Source: Cymbomonas tetramitiformis (Eukaryota; Chlorophyta; Pyramimonadophyceae; Pyramimonadales; Pyramimonadaceae). From it: a stretch of DNA of 64,000 nucleotides. Position numbers and translations under genes: made by a program. The notes beneath the pieces are model-generated. The model saw only the letters and a program-made list of their open reading frames with translations, did not search any database and had not been told where the DNA came from. How positions within the stretch are numbered: the stretch's first letter is position 1; each line of letters opens with the position of its first letter. The stretch lies in the NCBI GenBank assembly GCA_001247695.2, contig LGRX02034546.1, positions 1-64,000 on the forward strand. Direction: 5' to 3'. Positions 47,474 through 58,876 of this stretch are shown here, in pieces.

Positions 47474-48404
47474 TCATTCCTCGCTCTTGCACCTCACGTC
47501 GGTGGGTGGCGTCAGCTCAATCAGCGGCAACGTGACCTTCTCCCTCATGCCCAGTGATACCGCAGCCTCAGAAGTGGCGATGCCACGGTACAGGTCGATG
47601 GTGAGCTTCAACGCATTCTTCGTCAGTGGCCCAGTGCCCACTAGGAAATCCCACGTGGTGTCGTTGGTGAATGTAACGAAAGCGTGAAGACGATGGAGCG
47701 TCATGTAAGGGGTGCCTGCTGCGAGGATGACGTCCACATAGCAGTATTTGGTGAACTCGGCGGGGCTGCCATCGCATCTGGCAACTCTGACCCCTGTCTC
47801 TGCGTCGAAGATGGTCAGACCAAGCTGCTTGACTGTCCTGATGGGGATGATGTTGCAGTTGGCATCAGTGTCAAGAAGCAGGGCCTTGTACAACATCAGC
47901 AACCCACAAGCAAGGGCCATCCCTTGGGCAAGAGTCTCGTTCAAGAGCTTACACACGGGCCGAACCTGTGCCATAGCTGTGAGCTGTTCCTCCGTAAGAC
48001 CACTGAACATCTTCTTCTTCAGCAGCTCGTAGGCCTTGGCCTCCATGGTCCCCGCGTGTAGCTTGCCCCTCCCACTGAAGTCCGTCACGCCGAACTTGTC
48101 TTGGATAGTGGCTGCCGCTGCGGTGACGCGCACTGTGACTCTTTATTTCTTTCCTGGGCTGATCCACCATGTCCTCATGCATCTCGTCCAAAGGGATCTC
48201 CTCGTAGTCGCTGTCATCATCAGACACCGTCCCCGGGCAGTCATCATCACTGTCATCACCTTCGTCGTAATCACCATCACCTTCGCCGCAGCTCTGGCGG
48301 TCGCCGATGTCTGCTGCTAAGGCTGCTGACATGGGGAGCTGACCGGCCTCGGCCAGCTCTACCAAAGTCTCCACACCCCTGGGGGCTGTTATCCTACCCT
48401 CCGC
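47474..48404 (-). pseudogene. Gypsy copy 2: acidic region and aspartic protease
   Basis: Begins AEGRITAPRGVETLVELAE right at the mariner-type insertion, then an acidic run and the retropepsin. The protease motif reads LLLDTDANCNIIP: Gly of the D-T-G triad is Asp (copy 1: DTGAN), which should inactivate it. A frameshift lies near 48130 and another near 47470. Confidence 0.8.
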
Positions 48405-48733
48405 TACAGTAATCGCCCATATTTAAGAAAACAGGGATTTTGGGCCAGCCAGCCGTACTCATCGAGTTGGGTACCCCCCGCCAGCGTCAGCGTCATAAGA
48501 GAACTCGAAGCATACAGTAAAACCCGGACTATAAGAAAACGCACCTATAAGAAAACAGCCGCTGGATTTTTGCCAAAATTTTAAGAAAAAGAAAATACGC
48601 CAGCGCTGGCTTTCCCCTCGAGACGCGGACAAAAGCACCCTAATTATGAAAATTTTGGGCTGGAAAATGATATATTGGAGATCCAAAAATTGCTGAAACC
48701 ATGATATTAAGAAAATCTTCGCTGGATTTTATT

Positions 48734-49089
48734 GCGAATGCGTTCTTTTACGGAATATTACGCATATGCTTACAAACGATATATCAATCTGTTCGTCTAT
48801 GAAAGACCTATTTGTGGTTCATTTTCAGCCAAAATGGCCAAGTATATCAAAAGCTATGCCTATTCCGAGCATTTTCGGTTATTACACTACAGTATACCAC
48901 TCGCGTACGCTGCACAGTTTACTGCGAATGCGTTCGTTTACGGAATATTATGCCTATGCTTACAAACGATATATCAATCTGTTCGTCTATGAAAGACCTA
49001 TTTGTGGTTCATTTTCAGCCAAAATGGCCAAGTGTATCAAACGTTATGCCCATTCCGAGCATTTTCGGTCATTACCGCACTCGCTGGCA
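48734..49089. repeat. 190-bp tandem duplication in the pogo-like element
   Basis: Two near-identical units start GCGAATGCGTT at 48734 and 48924 and share GATATATCAATCTGTTCGTC and CATTCCGAGCATTTTCGG. The rest of 49090-49620 is AT-rich and shows nothing recognisable. Confidence 0.85.
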
Positions 49090-49624
49090 TCGATAGGGTT
49101 TGTTTCGCATACATGACCAATAGGTCTGTCAAACTATGTTCCATTTTGCACATCGTAATGATGTTCCAATCAACAACCAACTAGTTACAAGTAGCTTACA
49201 CTCGGCACCTCCGGAGTGGGCACATTAGTGAAGCCATGCTCAAGTTTCGTTATGTAAACCGGAATAACATTATGAATGGTAAACAAATGGTTTGGCTTAT
49301 AACGAAAAGAGGAACATGTTGTTACCATATATTATTATTACATATCACATATTCGCTTAAAAGTTCAAATAGTAGGATCACTTTGGAAAATTGTGGCTTG
49401 TTCATCAAATGTCGTTGCCAACAAGGGCAAGGGGAGATGATGAATGAAAGCTAGTGATCATACTGTGAAGAGCTTTTAAGAATGCTATGACAGGCCGATG
49501 GAATACAATTGCTTTGATGAAAATAAAGTGTTGTATTACTAATAATGCAGCAAATAGTAATAACATAGAATGCAGGTAGCAAGGCTCGTGTTTTCAAAAA
49601 CAAAGCAAGACCTAATTCACATGT

Positions 49625-51125
49625 TCAAAAGTCAGCCAAGATCCATCTTTGGCCTCCGCGAGTTGCGCTTCTGTGAGGTTCCCAACGTATGTGCTTGCGC
49701 TCAAAGTGTGCTTTGCAATCCTCCCCTCGCACGCGTAGAACACTTGAAAGTTGAAGTTGTCCTTGTTCGTGGGGAGCTTCTTGCGCACGCGCCCTAGCTG
49801 CCAACCGACCTGGAACCACTTGAAAAGAATGATGCTTTTCACGAACTTCTTGTGTAGGCGGCTCGAGGACCGCGCACATGCCCTCTGGTATCCAGTAGGG
49901 TTGTGCCGGTTCTTCAAGCCCAGCATCGTGCAATGCGGTCTCGTCGTCGCTGTCAAGTGCATCTTCAGCACCATAGTCCATATCGTCGCCACTAGACTCA
50001 CCCCCGCCTCGAGCCGCAGGCACGTTCTCAAGCACAGCTTCATCTCTCCCAGACACGGCAGACCCTTCACCCACGGAGCTCACGGCATGCACACCTTTCA
50101 GAGCTTTCAGAAGCATCTCTGCGTAGTTGGACACATTTTGCGGCTTCACCCTATCAAGGTCGGAGAGGTCAATGGTCAGGTTGCTACCAGTACCATCAAA
50201 GGCCTTCTGGGCCGAGTGTTTTCCCCACAACTTTTCCAAAGCTTCTCCACTCCACCACGTCAGTAAAATACGACGTTCAGACGCAGTTAGTAAACCGCTC
50301 TCCCACTTGTCAAGGTTTGCATCGTCCTCAAGCCAACTCTCTTGCTCAGCCGCAACGAGCAGCTTCAGCATCTTAGCGACGTGCCGATCTACAGGCTGCA
50401 AGAGGTCAGTGCACTGGGGAAGAAAGTACCAGGGTAACGTATCCGCAGCCTTCTTCAAGAAGTCGCGGAACTCTTTTGTCAGCTGGCCATCCAAGTTATC
50501 CATCAGGAGAACTTTTTCACCCGCGACACCCTTGGCCCAAGGCGCATACGTGCGCTTCGCCCATTCGACACAGAAGTCGCGGTCTGCCCATGCTTTGGGC
50601 TGGAAATACACGTCAACGCGGGGGTCCCAGGCAGCGCCTTCTCGACGGCTGAGATGCGCACTCCAAGCCCACGAAAAATAATGGCAAGTCGGGGTTGAGA
50701 ATACCCTTCAGCGTCAGCAACGAAACAAACCTGCAACGTGCACTGGCGCTTCTCCAGGCTCGACCCATTCGGGGTGGATATCCACACCTCATTGGTGCCT
50801 TTATGCTCGTAGGTATCCTGAAGACCACTGATAAAACCTAGGGGAGTTTGATCCACGTTTACACGCTGTTTGGGCCCGAACCGCCCCCACTTCTCGTGGA
50901 TCTTGGGACTACCAGGAGCGTTGTCACCACGCAGCATTTTGAAATAGTCGCTGTGCCACTTCAAGAGGCCAGGCACGCGATTCTCCTTGGACTTGCTTTT
51001 GCAGTTGGTGCGCTTGCGGCTGACGAGCTTGAACCTTCTGCTGAAACGCCTACGCCAACTGTGGCCTCCCTTACACTTTATTTGCGATTGCACGGTCAGA
51101 TAAAACACGGAGCGGCTTCTCCTGA
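49625..51125 (-). pseudogene. Pogo-like transposase, DDE catalytic part
   Basis: The upstream frame (51125-50640) gives RFGPKQRVNVDQTPLGF, with the first catalytic Asp in NVDQTP. After a frameshift near 50610-50640 the frame from 50611 gives LLMDNLDGQLTKEF (second Asp) and YFLPQCTDLLQPVDRHVAKML, the hallmark C-terminal block of pogo/Tigger/CENP-B-related transposases with the third acidic residue as Asp. The enzyme cuts and pastes DNA at TA. The end (FERKHIRWEPHR) follows an acidic stretch. The frameshift and the insertion at 51126 make it non-functional. Confidence 0.8.
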
Positions 51126-52212
51126 TGGCTACTGCCCGGTGGTATAGTACTGTCACAAGTACCAAAATGCATGCGTTATTATGGGCACTATAGGGGGTGT
51201 ATGAGTCCCACGAAGGTTTTGAAAAATCATTTAGGACCCTTTTGAATTGTTATTGATGCTGAAATGCACTCTCGTGAACTTTAGGTATGTGTATGTGTGG
51301 TGTGCTTTTGGGGGGTGTAACGCCATAAAATTAATTAAATTTTCTGGTACTGTCACAAGTACCAAGGGCGCGGTGACTTAAAAGGGCACGCTATGTGGCC
51401 ACGAGGTGGCATGCATGATGCCACATTTCATTATTGGGATGTATCCTAAGTGGTTGTCATGCGTTGTGCCATTTGAACGTCTTTAACGCCAGTATTGGGA
51501 TTCAATAACACCCAAGGGTGTGATAAATTGGCCTCTTGGCATTTTTGTAGTAATATCGGGAGCGGTTTCGTACTTAAGTTCCATGTGTAGAGTCCAAGTA
51601 CGGCAACTTCTCATGCATGTAAACGTTTTAAAAATCGATATATGGGTTTACTTTTGATGTCATAAACGCTGGTGAGGCAATCCGACGTTATAATATACTT
51701 ATTTCATAGTTTTATTAGTGTCACGACTAGGCTCCAAAATCGACGATAGCCCTCATACTTAAGGAATCTTGAGTTGGACCATTTGGTGGAGATGGGATGT
51801 TTAGCATGTCGCAATTTCAGCGACGGGCAGTATGCCAACTGCCCCATGACCATATCCACCATTGGCCATGTTATACAGCTTCAATTTGAGTTATCGCTGG
51901 GTTGATTTGAATCCAAAATCTGTTCGAGAAAAAATTCGAAAGAAGCGCCAAGATTTCGAAGACAAGTGGGACACTATTTTGTAACACAAAACTCCAAGTT
52001 GGTGGCAATATGCATATACTGGGAGGGATACACGTGACCTATGGACCAAAGGGGCATACGGCGACTCAGTTGGGGTCATAAAGGTGACGGTATATCCTGG
52101 ATAGCACCATCAGCATGGAGGAGGACACCAACAAAAGTTCTAGCGTTTTGGTACTTGTGATAGTACCATATTCGATTCTGGTACTATGACTAGTACCACT
52201 GGGCAGTAGCCA
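51126..52212. mobile_element. TGGCTACTGCCC-type non-autonomous element, 1.09 kb
   Basis: Inverted ends TGGCTACTGCCCGGTGGTA and TACCACTGGGCAGTAGCCA; the duplication is CTGA (51122-51125 and 52213-52216). The motif GGTACTGTCACAAGTACC occurs near 51143, 51344 and, inverted, 52151. About 200 bp at the left are an inverted match to 25500-25700 of the copy in Gypsy copy 1. The middle 700 bp is unique, AT-rich and without a convincing ORF. Confidence 0.85.
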
Positions 52213-53144
52213 CTGATCGACGACGGTACTAGAGTTATCTACGTCCGCAGCCACAGCAAGTGCATGATGCACTACTACAGGTGGTATCTTCTCAGGTGGA
52301 AGATCGGCGTTCGGCGAGCAGCGTGCACACTGAGGCTGGCTACAGACGTGATGCCAGGAAAGGCCACAAGTGGCACACGTATTCGCGGGATGCTTCTCAG
52401 GTCCCCAGGTCGCACTCCTGCATACGTAGCACGCTCCGTCGATTTCCACAGCAGCTGAAGAGTCCACCGCAGCAGGTGCCTCTGCCTCAGACGTGGGTTT
52501 TTCATATCCTGACGCCGCTGCGGCATCAAAACGTTGCTGTGCAGCTTTCGCTTTCTTGTTCTGCTCTTTCAAAATCGACCGTCCGCGAACAGAGAGCCAT
52601 AAAGGCCCACACCGTCGTCCCCTCGCCCGGCGGTCACAGAATTCCGTGTACAACTCTTCCTCCATGTCAGCATACAAACCTGCACATAAACATGCAATAA
52701 ACATAAACACAAACTGCCCTGTGCACACAACCGGAAATTCCCCTCGCTGTGCAACGAACTGCAGAACCCAAAACGATAAAATCACAAACCTGTGAACTTC
52801 CGAGCTTTCTTGCGAAGATGCTTCTGCTTCGTATCTCCAGCACGCACATAGATCTCCTGCCGGGTTTTAGGGTTCGCCCACTTGCTGATGAGGCTTAAGT
52901 GCACGCCGGTCTCCGTACCCGCGTCCTCTAGGGGACACTTGCTTCCACTACTCACGTGGCGATCGTAGACCTCAAGCACCTCCACTTTCGTGACAGATTC
53001 GTAGGATTTTCGTTTGGCAGCCCCACGCCTACCGATATTCGAGTCCTCACTGTCTCGCGTTGCGGATGCTCTGGCCGGCTTCCGAGTTGTCACAGCAGGG
53101 TTCCCCACAGCTCCAGCAGAAAGCACCGGCGTCAAGTCCACCAT
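52213..53144 (-). pseudogene. Pogo-like transposase, helix-turn-helix and PHD-like zinc region
   Basis: From 53144: a basic region (RRGAAKRKSYESVTKVEVL) and a psq/CENP-B-like helix-turn-helix (DAGTETGVHLSLISKWANP), the DNA-binding part. The frame then meets a likely intron: ACAG|GTTTGTGAT at 52789 to TTTATGTGCAG at 52680 (110 bp). The next exon carries a cysteine cluster CYVCRS..CATCGLSWHHVCSQPQCARC, PHD-like, and runs into the inserted element. Zinc fingers here are unusual for pogo. Confidence 0.65.
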
Positions 53145-53196
53145 GACCCACTCCTTGTTGTCAAAGTCGGTAGCATCGCACTCAGTGAAGTGAACC

Positions 53197-53919
53197 TCAT
53201 AAGTGCAGCCTTTCTTCCAGAGGAAACCGCCTCCTCGCTTGTCCGCGTCGCTCGAGACTGCAGGGTGCTTGACTTTCTCGTGCTGAGATGTCGCCGGTGG
53301 GTGATACTGAAACTACAAAAGCGACACTTGCAGGTTTTTTTGTATCCTGGCACGCGCGCGGAGTAGCCTGATATGTCTTCCCAGTTTTCGTGGTCACTGA
53401 AACCGAAAATCCCATATCGAAGAACGTGGCCTGCTTTGACGGTTTCTTGGGAACGAGTGCGCTAGGGGCATGAGTCTTAGGATTTGCACTGCTACCACTA
53501 ATATCTACTGCAGAAACTAGGGATGTCTGCGGCGTCTGCTCAGAAGGTTCGTGTTGCGCAGCAGCGGCAGCAGAATGTTGCACTGCTGAAGAAAGCTCGG
53601 CCGCACGGTCGGTCTCCGACGCAGGAGGAGATGGTTTCGTGGTTGTCGTGTCCTCCAGAATCTCGGGAACTGGCACGCGGACAGTCTTGTCCAAGCAAAG
53701 ACGTTTCTGAGATTCAAACTCCTCTCGGTCGAGAATGTCATCGTCGAAAAAGGACTTTAGCTCTCTAAGCTCGGAGATCAAATCTGGAGAGATGACGTAG
53801 GAATGCCCCTCTTTCCCAAACAGCTTTCTCTTCTCGGTCTTAAATTCTTGCTCAGTGAGCACAAACTCGCCAGATAGGCTCTTCAGGGTTTGGAGCGCTA
53901 ATCTTGTGGTTGCTTCCAT
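53197..53919 (-). pseudogene. Pogo-like transposase, N-terminal region
   Basis: ATG at 53919 starts MEATTRLALQTLKSL, a charged helical segment, then a Ser/Thr/Pro/Ala-rich linker. Near 53300-53350 overlapping frames give CKCRFCSFS and YHPPATSQHEKVKHP, which together look like a BED-type zinc finger (C-x2-C...H-x4-H) broken by a frameshift or short intron. The frame that continues downstream reads GCTYEVHFTECDATDF into the helix-turn-helix segment. Confidence 0.6.
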
Positions 53920-54443
53920 TGCTGTTGGTTGCCTACTGTATTGCTCGGATGCAGTTGTCCGTCTGAGACGACACTCATCGTTTTAAGAAAACATTAAGAA
54001 AGCAGCCGCTAGGTTTTAAATCGCCAAACGGCGACGGACCGTCGATTAAGAAAGTCGCACGCTGTCGGCCCCCTGAAAACTATCGGATATCGTCGATCCA
54101 AGGGCCAATTAAGAAATGACTTGGGGCTGGATTGCGTTCGGCTCGATCTCAATTTAAGAAAGCCAGCACTGGCATTTTAATCCTGTTTTCTTATAGCCCG
54201 GGTTTTACTGTAGTAAGCCATTTTCTTTCAATTACCCAGCTATTTTCTTAAATTTTCATTGATAAACGCTTAAAACGGCCATAATTTCAGGAAAAATCGC
54301 CTGCGGCGCCAGCACAAAGGTTGCTTATTTCGGAAATTTTCTTAGCCGAAAAAGCCAGCCAGCCGTACTCATCGAGTTGGGTACCCCCCAAACGCTGGTG
54401 CTTTCTTAACGTCGGGGTTTCTTAAAAGTGAGTGATTACTGTA

Positions 54444-56570
54444 CGAGCCCAGCAGCCAGTTTGCGAAAGGCTGCACCCAGGCTCTTGATCACAGAGGCCA
54501 TGAGCTGAACCTTCCTCTGCATCTCGTCCGCTGCTGGCGCCAATGGCAACTGCGCTTCGGCCTCGTACTCTTCAGGTGTCTTCACAGGGAATCCCCTCAT
54601 GTGCTGAGTACTGCCCAGCGCCACTGCCGGTGCAGCCGTGACTCCGGGATTGTCCTCCGTGTTTCGCGCTCCTGTGAGTCCCTCCAAGCCCAAGGTGGTG
54701 AGCGCGTCAGAGAGTACCCCCACGCCCATCTCTTCAGCCAGCGCTGAGAGTACGCTGGACGAGGAGGCTGACGGCAGCCCTGGTCCAGGAACCTCGCAGT
54801 GGTTCACCTCGTGCGTGTCCGAGATGTACACCTCTCTTTCCGCAACGTGCGAGGCGACCAGTACCTCGTCTGACCCCTCGTCCTCGGAGAGCACCTGGGA
54901 CTTGACACTGCCAGCACGACTGGCAGTTTTCCGTGCAGCCACCATGCCTTGGTACTCCGCCTTCAGTGAGTCCACTTTACCAGCTGGACTCTTCTTCTTC
55001 TCGGCTTGTGGAGGCTCCGCCCGATATTTGTCCTTCTCTTCGCTGGACAACTGCTGCCAATCGGTAACCAGGATGCCCCACTCAGAGTTCTTGAAGCGGT
55101 TTTTCAGGTTATACATCCGCATGGCTGCGTTCTCGGCCTCCCACCATTTGCTGGACCCGAGCCTGCTCTCGTGATACGCTGCTGGTAGCTTCACGTGCTT
55201 GTAGCCACTCTTGCACTGCTCGGGACTGGACTCGTGCCAGCCCCCTCCGAAACAACGCAAGCACTTGGGCTTGTCGTTCGCACGACTGCCCTCAGTTGGT
55301 GGCGGGGTGTTGTTGTACGTGGGCTTCTTAGCTCTCTCCGCAACGTTTACCTCCTTCATCTTCTTAGAAGGTGAAGTGTCCACCTTCTTGCTGCTGCCCT
55401 CAGGATCCCCGGACTGTCCGTCCACGGCTGACTCCACCTTCCTGATTCTGAGTTCTTGATGGCCTTGAGGTCGAGGCCATGCTGTATGTCTGGCTTCCCA
55501 GGTAGAGTACTGGCAGCCGCATCGCCGTGTGATCTCCTGCAAGAACGTGAGGATCCAGGACTCGGCGTCGTTCTTAAGCTTGTCCTGAACCTCTACAATG
55601 GCCTCCAGGTTCTTCCAGATTACCCTGTTGGGCGGCGGGTACTGAGCTCTCAACTACTCTTTGACCCGCGTCTGGAAGATCTTGATGCGGAGGTTCTCCA
55701 CGCAATCCTCGATGAAGGTGCGTAGAGTCTCGTCACTCACCACCTTCCCGGTGTTGAGCTGCATCTCCCTGCGTTGGCACATTTTCGTATACGTTAGCCC
55801 GTCTTGCCCCGGTTCTTGGGGCTTCTGGGTCAGGAGATCAATTTTCTCCTGGGTCCCCTTCATCATAAACTTTTTGCCAAGCGCAGCAATGAATCCCCTA
55901 AGGGCGAAGAAGTACTGCGAGTCATGAGTGCCGTCGTGTCCCGTCAACCCTTTCAACGAAGTCCCATCCGTTCTGTACTCGGTGGAAACCTCCCCGTGAG
56001 CGTCATTGGCCGTGGCTGGCCTCGCGACTATCCACGTTGCACCAGCGTTCATTTCATTGAAAGGGGGCCTAGCACACGGAATGGAACCCTCAAGTGGGCC
56101 ATGATTGTACGCTGGTGTCCTTGAGCACCCTATCCATGTTGGAAGCCACAATGCCCCCGCTTTCATAGTTCTCACACCACCAGCTGTGCGCTGATGAATC
56201 CTTGCCATCTAAACACGTGGGGGCAATGTCCCACAGTGTTTGCCAGTTAGATAGGAGGTGTGTCCCTCAGAATTTGCTTTTGCTCGTCAGAGAGACTGGC
56301 ACCCGTAACGGACCTGAGCCTCTTCCTGATGCTGGCGGCGTGCTGGCGCCTGATGAAGTTCTCGCACAAGAGGGCGAAGTCCCTCAAGAACTTCGGCCGG
56401 TCTTTCTCCTTCGTGCCCGTGTACGTGGGCAGAGTGCCGAGGGGAAGGCGAGAGGAATCGCTGTAGTCCATCTCGTCCTCGAATATCACCGTGGACTCCC
56501 GGGCTTCGACCTCAGGCTGACCTTCGCCGGCTACTGATTGTTCTTCCAGCTCGGTGAAGTGCTGGCTCAC
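54444..56570 (-). pseudogene. Gypsy copy 2: N-terminal Gag
   Basis: Three consecutive minus-strand frames (56570-56247, 56208-55654, 55653-54444) match copy 1 Gag: SQHFTELEE, LPLGTLPTYTGTKEKDRPKFL, ARPPFNEMNAGATWIVARP, LLTQKPQEPGQDGLTYTKMCQRREMQL, a zinc knuckle-like CLRCFGGGWHESSPEQC and MQRKVQLMASVIKSLGAAFRKLA. Frameshifts lie near 56250, 56130 and 55480, with a stop at 55654. The segment ends at the mariner-type insertion. 56570 is GTG; the family frame continues upstream without ATG, and the first ATG is MDYSDSSR. Confidence 0.8.
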
Positions 56571-57280
56571 GCGTGCTCTCTGAGTACGTCTCTCGGCTCG
56601 CTGCTGCTTCTGGAGGTCTGAAGTCGACTCCGTCGCTAACTTCCCAGTGGTGGGAAGGTGCCAAGGTGAAAGCCCTTTTCACTCCACACCTTTCAGCTTA
56701 CCAGTACGGAAATTCCGTTCCTGGCTTCACCTTCTAGTGCTTCGCTCTAAGAAGCAGTCACTGTAAGGCCATTCTCGCTCATTCATGAGGCAATGAATCC
56801 CATAAATGATGAGACTCCTGCTTCACTCCACCCTTCCAGCTTTACCAGTACGGATAAATCCGTTCCTGGTTTCACCATTCAGTGCTTCGTTCCACCAGGG
56901 CACTGTCTCCCAGAGTGGTCCAGAACTCCATAATTATCACGGTCGCTATAATGAACACTGAGACTCCTGCTTCGCTCTACGCCTTCAGGTGTACCAGTAC
57001 GGATAAATCCGTTCCTGGCTTTACCGTCCAGTGCTTCGCTCCATCAGGGCACTGTCTCCCAGAATAGCCCAGGATCTCATAATTAACACTGTCGCTGTGT
57101 CTCAAATGACTGCTGAACCTCCAGTGTCACAACAGTCTGCTTCTTCACTCAACCTCTCCAAGCTTACCAGTACGGAGATTCCGTTCCTGGCCTCACCTTT
57201 CGAAGGCTTCGCTCTTCAAGACTGCTTCACCATGCTCGAAATTACAGACGCCATGTCTGTAATAAAACCCATTTTTGTTT
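56571..57280 (-). other. Gypsy copy 2: leader with four hairpins
   Basis: Hairpins of the CCAG-TACGGA-loop-TCCGT-CCTGG type lie at 56701-56724, 56845-56869, 56994-57018 and 57167-57190 (plus-strand reading), with a 9-bp-stem hairpin at 57241-57263. Loop bases vary, stems do not. Between the hairpins, GCTTCGCTCTA-like words recur. Confidence 0.75.
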
Positions 57281-57685
57281 TGTGAAGGACTGCAGAATAC
57301 AGTTCTGACGCCAGTGGTTAAGTACAACTTCAAGAAATGCACAACTTCACATGTAAGAAAATATCATAAACCATAAATTGCTATATCATATAACACTGCT
57401 GTTTTCGCGGTCTGAGCAAGAACTCCCTTTTTGGAACTCACTGTTACGAAGGCAAAACAAAAATGAGCGTCTGCTCTAACTTGGCAACGCCGCCCTATAT
57501 GCTACAGTCACTATCTCCAGACAAGATGTAACACCCAGCCGTACTTCCGTACTCTGTCTCTGTCTACCTCACTGTTGTGACTGCTCGCGCGTATTGTGCT
57601 GCGCGTGCCATATGTTCGTCACAAAGACTACTGTCCCAGGTGTCACAACCCGGCTATGGTACACGACACGCCGCGGTTTGTGACA
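57281..57685 (-). repeat. Gypsy copy 2: A1 terminal repeat
   Basis: About 405 bp, related throughout to A1/A2 of copy 1 but much diverged. It starts TGTCACAAACCGCGG at 57685 and runs directly into the leader without B sequence, proving that the A-only left end is a family trait. The partner repeats at the 3' end are lost. Confidence 0.85.
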
Positions 57686-58153
57686 GTCCCTATCTTAGGT
57701 GATATCCGCAGTCACATCGGAAGAATTCAACGTCTCTCACACTATCATAACTGGAGAACTCTACAGTCTCAAGGGAAGTACTTGAGGATGCTCAATGAGA
57801 ATAACACCACCCCCACTAAAGACATTTCCAAAATCACACCTAAAGCTTTCACTGCTTCTAGAAGTAGAGAACTCCTGGGTCTCCAAGCCTCTCCAGCACG
57901 TTCATTTAAACTGGGGAAAATCGAAACTGAAAACTGCCCCTACTGTCAACAGAATGCAAAATGCACCTTCGAACATATCCAACTTGAATGCTCAGGACAT
58001 AATAACAGTTTGTATAATCTTAGAACAACTCAGGATGCCGAACCGAGGAAAATCATTACTGAAGAAATTTCAGGCAAGCCTAAACTCCTAAACCCTGGAA
58101 AAGGTACCACATACATCAAAACACAGCCATCGAAACTTTTTTCCACTTGCTGA
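57686..58153 (+). pseudogene. LINE2: zinc-finger region
   Basis: The frame reads GDIRSHIGRIQRLSHYHNW, ARSFKLGKIETENCPYCQQN and CTFEHIQLECSGHN. The pattern C-x2-C-x(8-9)-H-x4-C is the standard C-terminal zinc finger of APE-type LINEs, thought to bind nucleic acid. A stop at 58151-58153 and a frame change follow; the next frame (ADLRQEMNKELYLHALPEAS) stops near 58296. Upstream sequence is lost to the Gypsy insertion. Confidence 0.7.
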
Positions 58154-58876
58154 CCTAAGACAGGAAATGAATAAGGAATTATATTTACACGCTCTCCCGG
58201 AAGCTAGCATGTATCGAGCATCACATTCAAAAAAGAATACCATTGCTGTGACCGCTAAACCGGAAGTGGACCATGACACGTACGGGAACAATTAAATATT
58301 CCGAACTCCAATATGTCCAAAGGAAAGAGTTCTGGAAACTTTTGGCCTGGCACCGCCTTTCCAACAAAGCAGTCCCGTGCTCACTTGCTGAGTACTCGAA
58401 TAGGGCACATGATATCCATGAAGCACTCAATGCATGTAAGTTTGAATCGGGAGATCCCAAAAACTGCTACGCAATTAGAAGATGCCTCTTAGATATTTTG
58501 GTGGATGACAGAAACCTTGACAAAACCGGTTGTGAACTTTTCTACAACCCACTTAATGCCCACCCTAGAATTAACCCGAGAAGATGCATACCCACCGTAA
58601 GAATAAAAAAAAAACCCGCAGGCCCTTCTGCCATCATGGGAAAATTGGCTTTGATGGTCTCGCTTGGGATGCCTACGCGGACCCGATAACAGGCATTGGC
58701 AGAATCGTTTATGGAAATCCCCCTTTCGATGGGAAAGATAAGGGAAAATCTTCGGCGGTTATGACTACCTTGGAAATGGGCCATAAAGCGGCCAACACTG
58801 CCCCTGGATTTTCAGGAACATGGATTCTTCCGCTGTCCCCCAAAAACCAAAAAAGATGGTTCGATAAAGGCTTTAA

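Larger units (their letters stand above)
48515..54210 (-). mobile_element. Pogo/Tigger-like DNA transposon, 5.7 kb
   Basis: Ends are CAGTAAAACCCGGACTATAA on the left and, inverted, CAGTAAAACCCGGGCTATAA on the right, flanked by TA (48513-48514, 54211-54212). It lies precisely in the outer MITE. It encodes a transposase on the minus strand with zinc-finger, helix-turn-helix and DDE regions, broken by frameshifts and by an inserted element at 51126-52212. The terminal 0.3 kb at the right holds short repeats with TTAAGAAA; the left 1.1 kb is AT-rich, non-coding, with a 190-bp duplication. Confidence 0.85.
48407..54441. mobile_element. Outer mariner-type MITE split by a pogo-like transposon
   Basis: Ends are CAGTAATCGCCC and, inverted, CAGTAATCACTC, flanked by TA (48405-48406, 54442-54443). 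It interrupts Gypsy copy 2 exactly at GL-V|AEGR; removal restores the frame. Its own ~335 bp (48407-48514 and 54211-54441) align with the MITE at 7556-7946. Confidence 0.85.
6686..57685 (-). mobile_element. Gypsy-type retrotransposon, copy 2 (nested, 3' truncated)
   Basis: The 5' end is at 57685 (TGTCACAAACC on the minus strand), inside LINE2. Reading leftward come the A1 repeat, a leader with hairpins, gag, protease, membrane region, reverse transcriptase, RNase H, cytosine methyltransferase, and a linker that stops at 6686 before integrase. Five insertions (48407-54441, 12456-43848, 9767-10425, 7556-7946, 7182-7341) split it. Reading frame or sequence continues across the larger insertions, as judged against copy 1 at 16721-33024. 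Numerous frameshifts show it is dead. About 12 kb of the interval belongs to copy 2; the rest is passengers. Confidence 0.85.
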
